This document shows positions 58,023 to 64,000 of a stretch of 64,000 nucleotides of DNA, piece after piece (positions within the stretch are counted from its first letter, which is position 1; each line of letters begins with the position of its first letter). The position numbers and the translations under genes are program-made. The stretch covers positions 62,001 through 126,000 of the forward strand of contig JANRDC010000004.1 of assembly GCA_030726725.1 (NCBI GenBank). Reading direction: 5' to 3'. This DNA comes from Flavobacteriaceae bacterium (GTDB lineage: Bacteria > Bacteroidota > Bacteroidia > Flavobacteriales > Flavobacteriaceae). The notes beneath the pieces were generated by a model. It ran no database searches. It was given only the letters and a program-made list of their open reading frames with translations, and was not told the origin of the DNA.

Positions 58023-58682
58023 ATGACAAAAAAAGAAAAGGCAGCCATAGTAGTGGAGCGATTGGAATACTATTTTCCTGAAGTCCCTATTCCCCTGGAC
58101 CACAAAGACCCCTTTACTTTGTTGGTAGCAGTTTTGCTCTCAGCCCAAAGCACAGACGTACGTGTTAATTTAACCACCCCTGCCTTATTTGCCCTAGCGG
58201 ACAATCCATTTGATATGGCGCAATGCGATGTCGAAAAAGTCAGAGAAATAATCAAGCCCATCGGTTTATCGCCCCAAAAAGCCAAAGCTATTGTTGGGCT
58301 GTCAAAAATTTTGGTCGAAAAATACCAAGGCGTGGTGCCTGATCAACTCGCACAATTAGAAGAACTGCCAGGTGTTGGTCACAAAACCGCCAGTGTAGTC
58401 ATTTCCCAGGCATTTGGGATCCCTGCATTCCCCGTCGACACCCATATTCACAGACTGATGCACCGGTGGGGACTTTCCAGCGGAAAAAACGTTATTCAGA
58501 CGGAAAAAGATGCGAAAAAGCTTTTCGACGCATCGATATGGAATAAACTCCACCTGCAGATGATTTGGTATGGAAGAACTTACAGTCCAGCTCGTGGATG
58601 GTCGATCGAAAAAGACGAAATCAGCCAACGGCTTGGGGTGAAAACAACTACCCCTAAGGTTGATCGTCGTAAAACGAAATAG
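58023..58682 (+). CDS. nth: Endonuclease III-like DNA glycosylase/lyase without a C-terminal Fe-S motif
   Basis: LVAVLLSAQSTDVRVN, LEELPGVGHKTASVVISQAFGIPAFPVDTHIHRLMHRWGL (HhH-GPD); the C-terminus has no cysteine cluster. Confidence 0.9.
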   Translation: MTKKEKAAIVVERLEYYFPEVPIPLDHKDPFTLLVAVLLSAQSTDVRVNLTTPALFALADNPFDMAQCDVEKVREIIKPIGLSPQKAKAIVGLSKILVEKYQGVVPDQLAQLEELPGVGHKTASVVISQAFGIPAFPVDTHIHRLMHRWGLSSGKNVIQTEKDAKKLFDASIWNKLHLQMIWYGRTYSPARGWSIEKDEISQRLGVKTTTPKVDRRKTK

Positions 58683-59241
58683 TTTTTTTATCGAGTTCTT
58701 TTCTGAGGTTGATCAATGCGTAGCGCATTCTGCCAAGCGCTGTGTTAATACTCACACCGGTCGCTTCAGAGATTTCTTTAAAACTCATGTCTTGAAAAAT
58801 GCGCATGCGCACCACCTGCTGCTGCTCCTCGGGTAATTGAGCGATCATATCAAACATGCTTTGGTTAATTTGGGCACTCATCTGCTGAGGTTCATCCCAA
58901 ATGATGGGCTGCAAGTCCTGATCCCAAAAAGTACCGTCCATGGTTGGGGACACCATTTGCCTTTTTAATTGTCTGAAGTGGTCCATAACCACATTGTGCG
59001 CTATGCGCAACAACCAAGGGAAAAATTTTCCCTCTGACTGAAAACTTCCTTTTTTTAGGTATAAAAACGCTTTAATAAACGTGTCCTGCAACAAATCGTC
59101 ACACAGTGAAGCATCCTTGGTTTTGGCATAGATATACCTGCGCAACCTAGGTTGATAAGGTTTCCAAAGTTGGCTTACAGCGGTTGAATCCCCAGATACA
59201 ATACGGGAAATCAACTCATTCTCAACGGATAAGGAATACAT
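58654..59241 (-). CDS. RNA polymerase sigma-70 factor, ECF type
   Basis: YAKTKDASLCDDLLQDTFIKAFLYLKKGSF (region 2), LPEEQQQVVRMRIFQDMSFKEISEATGVSINTALGRMRYALINLRKEL (region 4). Confidence 0.93.
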   Translation of the reverse strand: MYSLSVENELISRIVSGDSTAVSQLWKPYQPRLRRYIYAKTKDASLCDDLLQDTFIKAFLYLKKGSFQSEGKFFPWLLRIAHNVVMDHFRQLKRQMVSPTMDGTFWDQDLQPIIWDEPQQMSAQINQSMFDMIAQLPEEQQQVVRMRIFQDMSFKEISEATGVSINTALGRMRYALINLRKELDKKTISFYDDQP

Positions 59242-59399
59242 AGCATCAGCATTGTTTCGCCCTCAAAGGGTGTAATTCATCAAGAGCGGGTTAAGTAGCT
59301 TGTGCTATAGGCGAAATTTTCAACCAATATATAAAAAAACATCGATATATAAAACAAGGCGAACACAGGGATTCGTAGGTGAAAAACAGGGGCAAATCG

Positions 59400-59407
59400 T
59401 ATATTTG
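59400..59407 (+). promoter_or_regulatory. Putative -7 box TATATTTG for uvrA
   Basis: TAnnTTTG match ending 4 nt before the TTG start at 59412. Confidence 0.5.
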
Positions 59408-59411
59408 ACAC

Positions 59412-62201
59412 TTGAACAACAGCTCTGTTTTGCCTGAATTAGATCCCAAAAAAAACATCATCATTGAGGGTGCTCAAATGCATAACCTCAAAGATATCGA
59501 TGTTGTTTTACCCAGAAACAAATGGATCGTGATTACGGGTGTTTCTGGATCGGGAAAATCAAGTTTGGCTTTTGACACCCTATATGCAGAAGGACAAAGA
59601 CGCTATGTGGAAAGTCTTTCTGCCTACGCCCGCCAATTCTTAGGGAAACTGGAAAAACCAAAGGTTAGGTCCATTAAAGGAATAGCTCCTGCCATTGCTA
59701 TTGAGCAAAAAGTGCGCACCAATAATCCGCGTTCAACTGTGGGGACGACCACTGAAATCTATGACTATCTAAAGTTGCTGTTTGCCCGTATTGGCATCAC
59801 TATTGACCCTGTCACAGGTAGGGTAGTCAAGAAAGAAGACATTCAGGATGTTTGGAACTTTTTGCAACAGCAAGCCAACGAAGCTCGATTCTTGTTGTTG
59901 TCTCCAAAAGAGGTGCATCAAACGCATAGTCCACAACAGATCAAACAACTGTTAATCGCACAAGGTTATGCTCGGGTGTGGCAGAAAAACCAAGTCATCA
60001 ATATTCAAGATGCAGATCTGTCTGAATCTTACGAACTAGTCATTGATCGAATTGTGTTAAACCTGGCTGATCTAGATTTTGAGCAAAGACTCAAAGGAGC
60101 TATTGAGCTGGCTTTTTTCGAAGGAAAAGGCACCTGTATCATCAGAGACACGGAAGGCAAAGTCAACATTAAATTTGACAATCGATTTCAAGCTAATGGA
60201 GTTGAATTTTTAGAACCCTCCCCCAACCTATTTAGCTTCAACAATCCCTACGGGGCCTGTCCCCAATGTGAGGGTTATGGGGATTTAGTGGGTATTGACC
60301 CTGATCTGGTAATTCCCAATACTTCGCTAACCCTTTATGAAGGGGCTATTGCTCCTTGGAAAGGGGATCGCTTGCAACGCTTCAAAGACAAAATGATCGA
60401 AAAAGCGGCTTCGGTACAACTTCCCATTCACACCCCATGGCACCAACTCACTGCAGACCAACAGCGTTTGGTCTGGGAGGAAACCAAAGCTTTTAAAGGG
60501 CTAAATCTTTTTTTTGCACAACTGGAGCAAGAAAACTACAAAATTCAAAACCGGGTATTGCTCTCTAGATACCGAGGTAAAACAACCTGCCCCAGCTGCC
60601 GTGGTAAAAGACTGAGACCAGAGGCATTTATGGTTTTTGTCGGTGGCTGTGATTTAGGTACACTGATGGATATGCCCGTAGAAAAACTCCATCAATTTTT
60701 TGAACAATGGGAACCTTCACCCGAAGAATGGGCCATCGGAAAGAGATTGATTCTCGAAATTAAGCTCAGGCTGCAGTACTTAATGCAAGTCGGACTCCCC
60801 TACCTGACCCTAAACAGAAAATCAAATAGCTTATCCGGTGGTGAAAGTCAAAGAATACATTTGGCTACGTCTCTGGGAAGCAGCTTGGTGGGATCCATGT
60901 ATATTCTAGATGAGCCCAGTATAGGCTTACACCCCAGGGATACGGAACATCTGATTAAAGTGCTCCAGTCGCTCAGGGACCTGGGGAACACCGTGATTTG
61001 TGTAGAACACGATGAAGACATGATGCGGGCTTGCGATTGGCTGGTCGACATTGGTCCAGAAGCAGGTGTGCACGGTGGCCAGGTCACTGCCTCGGGGACA
61101 CTAGATGATTTGATGCATGCCCACTCGTTGACTGCTGATTACCTTCATGGAAGGAAACAGATTGCACTCCCGAAAAAAAGGCGTAATTCCCACGAATTCA
61201 TCAAAATTACGGGGGCACGGTCCCAAAACTTGAAAAATATCACCGTTTCATTCCCTCTGCACGCCATGACTGCGGTAACCGGAGTTTCTGGAAGCGGAAA
61301 GAGTACACTGGTTAAATCGTTGATATACCCTTTGTTACAAAAGAAATTTACAGGAACTAGTGACAAAATAGGACCTCATGACTCATTTGAAATCAACAGT
61401 GATGATCTAGGCAGTGTTGAATGGATTGACCAGAACCCTATCGGACGTTCATCCAGGTCAAATCCGGTCACCTACATCAAAGCATACGACGATATCCGAA
61501 GCCTATATGCAGGCCTACCGCTGAGTAAAAATAGAGGCTACCAATCCAAGCACTTTTCATTTAATGTAGCTGGAGGCCGATGTGAAAAGTGTCAGGGAGA
61601 GGGAAGTATTACCATTGAAATGCAATTTATGGCCGATGTCCATATTGAGTGTGACCAATGTCAAGGCAAGCGTTTTCAATCTGAAATTCTAGAGGTAAAC
61701 TTTCAAGGAAAAAATATTTTTGAACTCTTGCAAAGTACGGTATCTGAGGCATTAGCGTTTTTTGGCACTCATGGGCAAAAAAAGATTGCCCAGAAACTCA
61801 AGGCGCTGGATGATGTAGGTCTCGGATATGTAGCACTAGGCCAGTCCTCTGCCACCCTATCCGGTGGTGAAGCACAGAGAATTAAACTGGCTAGTTTCTT
61901 GCTCAAAGGTCAAAATGAAGCAAAAACACTCTTTATTTTTGATGAGCCAACTACAGGTTTACACCTTCATGACATCGACAAACTGCTGAAATCTTTGAAT
62001 GCGTTGATCGATAAGGGACACAGTATTTTGCTCGTAGAACACCATATGGATGTGGTGAAATGCGCTGACTATGTCATTGATTTAGGGCCTGAAGCTGGAG
62101 ATCAAGGCGGGCACCTGGTGGTGATGGGAACACCTGAACAGGTCGTTGCGGAAGAAGCCTCCCACACTGGAAAGGCTTTAAAAAAATACTTATTGGCCTA
62201 G
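59412..62201 (+). CDS. uvrA: Excinuclease ABC subunit A, probable TTG start
   Basis: IIIEGAQMHNLKDIDVVLPRNKWIVITGVSGSGKSSLAFDTLYAEGQRRYVESLSAYARQFLGKL, zinc-binding ACPQCEGYG, CPSCRGKRLRPEA and CEKCQGEGS, two SGGE ABC signatures. Confidence 0.96.
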   Translation: MNNSSVLPELDPKKNIIIEGAQMHNLKDIDVVLPRNKWIVITGVSGSGKSSLAFDTLYAEGQRRYVESLSAYARQFLGKLEKPKVRSIKGIAPAIAIEQKVRTNNPRSTVGTTTEIYDYLKLLFARIGITIDPVTGRVVKKEDIQDVWNFLQQQANEARFLLLSPKEVHQTHSPQQIKQLLIAQGYARVWQKNQVINIQDADLSESYELVIDRIVLNLADLDFEQRLKGAIELAFFEGKGTCIIRDTEGKVNIKFDNRFQANGVEFLEPSPNLFSFNNPYGACPQCEGYGDLVGIDPDLVIPNTSLTLYEGAIAPWKGDRLQRFKDKMIEKAASVQLPIHTPWHQLTADQQRLVWEETKAFKGLNLFFAQLEQENYKIQNRVLLSRYRGKTTCPSCRGKRLRPEAFMVFVGGCDLGTLMDMPVEKLHQFFEQWEPSPEEWAIGKRLILEIKLRLQYLMQVGLPYLTLNRKSNSLSGGESQRIHLATSLGSSLVGSMYILDEPSIGLHPRDTEHLIKVLQSLRDLGNTVICVEHDEDMMRACDWLVDIGPEAGVHGGQVTASGTLDDLMHAHSLTADYLHGRKQIALPKKRRNSHEFIKITGARSQNLKNITVSFPLHAMTAVTGVSGSGKSTLVKSLIYPLLQKKFTGTSDKIGPHDSFEINSDDLGSVEWIDQNPIGRSSRSNPVTYIKAYDDIRSLYAGLPLSKNRGYQSKHFSFNVAGGRCEKCQGEGSITIEMQFMADVHIECDQCQGKRFQSEILEVNFQGKNIFELLQSTVSEALAFFGTHGQKKIAQKLKALDDVGLGYVALGQSSATLSGGEAQRIKLASFLLKGQNEAKTLFIFDEPTTGLHLHDIDKLLKSLNALIDKGHSILLVEHHMDVVKCADYVIDLGPEAGDQGGHLVVMGTPEQVVAEEASHTGKALKKYLLA

Positions 62202-63647
62202 TTTTTTGGGCCATATAGATCGGTATTCAATCAATCCTAGTCGGTAAATACCTGCGATATAAACAAGGCTTACCAACAAAGCAATCCCTGTGATGCGCAA
62301 AAATACAGGGCCATCAATATTTGAAAACACCCAGTCTACCACCCACCAACTGATCCCCCCCCACAATAGGACAGCTACCATTTTAGGTTGCCAGGGATGA
62401 GCCTTAATCCAAGCGTACACCGCCCATACTTTAGCGCATTGATAAAGGAGCATCGCGCCCAATGACGCCCATGCAGCGCCAATAATTCCATAACGCGGTA
62501 TCAACCAAAGGTTAAATCCCACCGTGAATAAAGCCATAACTACGCCGGTATACAAAACCCATTTGTATTTTGGAGCGTTGAGCAGCAGCGCATTATTGAT
62601 ACCCATACTGGCTTCTATCCACTTGCTCATACCGATCAGCAACAACACCCAGATCGCAGATTGATATCCGGCTGGAAGCAATGAAAAAATATCTGGCGCA
62701 GTGCTCCAAAGCACCAACAACACCCAACCGGAGGTCCAACTCAATTGTATGGCCGACTCCTGGTAACGGCTTTTGATGAAATCCCATTGGCCTGAAGCAA
62801 TCCATTGAGCAGACATCGGCAAAGCGATTTGGTGGGTTGCCCGCGCAGGTACAGAAACCAATGTAGCCATAAACACAGCAACCGTGTAAAAAGCTACTTC
62901 TGAGAGCGGCAAAAACTGATGAATCATTACTTTGTCAATTTCCAAAATCACCAAAGCCACAGCGGTACCCAAGACCACAAAAAGTCCATAGGATAGATAT
63001 TCCTTAAAAAACGCGGGGATTCCCCAGGCCAAAACCGGACGAGCGATGTATACGCTGTAAATCGCCATGCTTAAAGTGCGCACTGCATAAATCATGACCA
63101 GTCCTGTAAATAGTTGTTCCGTAGAGATCCACTGGAAATACATCATCACCAACAGCCATGTGATCAACAAACGGTGACTCACCTCTTTGAGCACATTGCC
63201 AAAAACTGACTTAAGTCTGGTTTTGGCCAACGAATAAAAAACCTCAAAATAAGCCATAAAACCACCAATGGCCCAAAAGTGAATCAGGTATGGAGAGACG
63301 GCATCCGGCGACTGAAGCCAATGCGCAGCTGCAGCATCTCCCCAAACGGCCAGAAGGATTCCCAGGGGAAGGATAACCACCAAAGGCCACCAAAGCATCC
63401 AACCCAAAAACTGAGCCCGCTCTAGATCGGTATGTATGGTCGGGAAAAACTTTAAGAGTGTATTGGGCACGCCCATAGTCATCCATGGCATGAGCAAAGT
63501 TGCAGCAGCCAAGAGCCAAGAAAGCAAACCGTAGGTATCTACATCCAACACATGCACGTAGAGCACCAAGGTATTCAGTGCCCCTAGTGCAAAACCTGCA
63601 TAGGTGCTCACTGCGTTGACCATAGATTGCTTATACAGTGAACTCAT
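62190..63647 (-). CDS. Polysaccharide biosynthesis flippase (Wzx/MATE-like, ~12-14 TM)
   Basis: Many hydrophobic TM segments with an oligosaccharide flippase pattern (YAGFALGALNTLVLYVHVLDVDTYGLLSWLLAAATLLMPWMTMGVPNTLLKFFP; YGIIGAAWASLGAMLLYQCAKVWAVY). Confidence 0.85.
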   Translation of the reverse strand: MSSLYKQSMVNAVSTYAGFALGALNTLVLYVHVLDVDTYGLLSWLLAAATLLMPWMTMGVPNTLLKFFPTIHTDLERAQFLGWMLWWPLVVILPLGILLAVWGDAAAAHWLQSPDAVSPYLIHFWAIGGFMAYFEVFYSLAKTRLKSVFGNVLKEVSHRLLITWLLVMMYFQWISTEQLFTGLVMIYAVRTLSMAIYSVYIARPVLAWGIPAFFKEYLSYGLFVVLGTAVALVILEIDKVMIHQFLPLSEVAFYTVAVFMATLVSVPARATHQIALPMSAQWIASGQWDFIKSRYQESAIQLSWTSGWVLLVLWSTAPDIFSLLPAGYQSAIWVLLLIGMSKWIEASMGINNALLLNAPKYKWVLYTGVVMALFTVGFNLWLIPRYGIIGAAWASLGAMLLYQCAKVWAVYAWIKAHPWQPKMVAVLLWGGISWWVVDWVFSNIDGPVFLRITGIALLVSLVYIAGIYRLGLIEYRSIWPKKLGQ

Positions 63648-64000
63648 GGAGCAGATTTGCGAGTTGAACGGTTTTGTTTTGGCGTGTATAGCGCTCCGTA
63701 TCTATAGGATTGGTCAATGGAGCTCCGCTCTGATGGTGTTGCCAAAGAGACCACAACAAGGATTCAATACGCTGGTCGTCTAAGGATTCAGCAAAAAAAC
63801 CTGTTTGGGTTTGGGTCAAAATTTCATGGACATCCCACCGGTCTGGTCCCAAAGCGAGAATGGGCTTATGGGTTTCCATATATTCAAAGAATTTGCCAGG
63901 AATAATCTCTGATGCCCAGGGCTGTGAAGCTTCAACCAGCAATAATACATCTGCAGACCACTGCACTTGACGCGCTTGGTGGTGGGGCAAATACCCCCTG
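63631..64000 (-). CDS. Glycosyltransferase C-terminal fragment, cut by the right window edge
   Basis: ADVLLLVEASQPWASEIIPGKFFEYMETHKPILALGPDRWDVHEILTQTQTGFFAES resembles the GT-B C-terminal domain. The listed M at 63990 is probably not the true start. Confidence 0.78.
   Translation of the reverse strand, partial: RGYLPHHQARQVQWSADVLLLVEASQPWASEIIPGKFFEYMETHKPILALGPDRWDVHEILTQTQTGFFAESLDDQRIESLLWSLWQHHQSGAPLTNPIDTERYTRQNKTVQLANLLHEFTV

Overview
This 64 kb window looks like an ordinary, gene-dense Bacteroidota (flavobacterial-type) chromosome. The signs are an LpxC-FabZ fusion, a PorX-type response regulator, a fused E1 alpha/beta dehydrogenase and recurrent TAnnTTTG promoter boxes. I saw no convincing mobile element, CRISPR array, rRNA or tRNA. 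Main blocks: mutS2 (partial), ung, and housekeeping genes; a complete minus-strand histidine operon hisG-D-C-B-H-A-F-IE followed by truA; a lipid A block (lpxD, lpxC/fabZ, lpxA) with efp, sucD and fabG; porX, tsaE and ald; parE/parC; serC/serA with a LuxC-like reductase; uvrA; and a polysaccharide flippase with a partial glycosyltransferase at the right edge. The strongest non-routine signal is upstream of hisG on the minus strand. It is an unlisted 17-aa leader ORF, MNFKQHHHHTTILLQTR, with four consecutive His codons, followed by a terminator hairpin and a 7-nt antiterminator complement, so it reads as a transcription attenuator. The same cluster ends with truA (the hisT homologue) overlapping hisIE by 4 nt. 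TruA modifies the tRNA-His anticodon arm and is known to affect his attenuation in enterobacteria, so a feedback loop is possible. Other points of interest are -7 boxes placed 4-5 nt before start codons, regulatory palindromes upstream of an XRE and an Lrp gene, a dihydroorotase-like protein lacking its metal motif, an Nth lacking the Fe-S cysteines, and a conserved-looking orphan protein. All functional calls come from reading motifs by eye; no database search was run.
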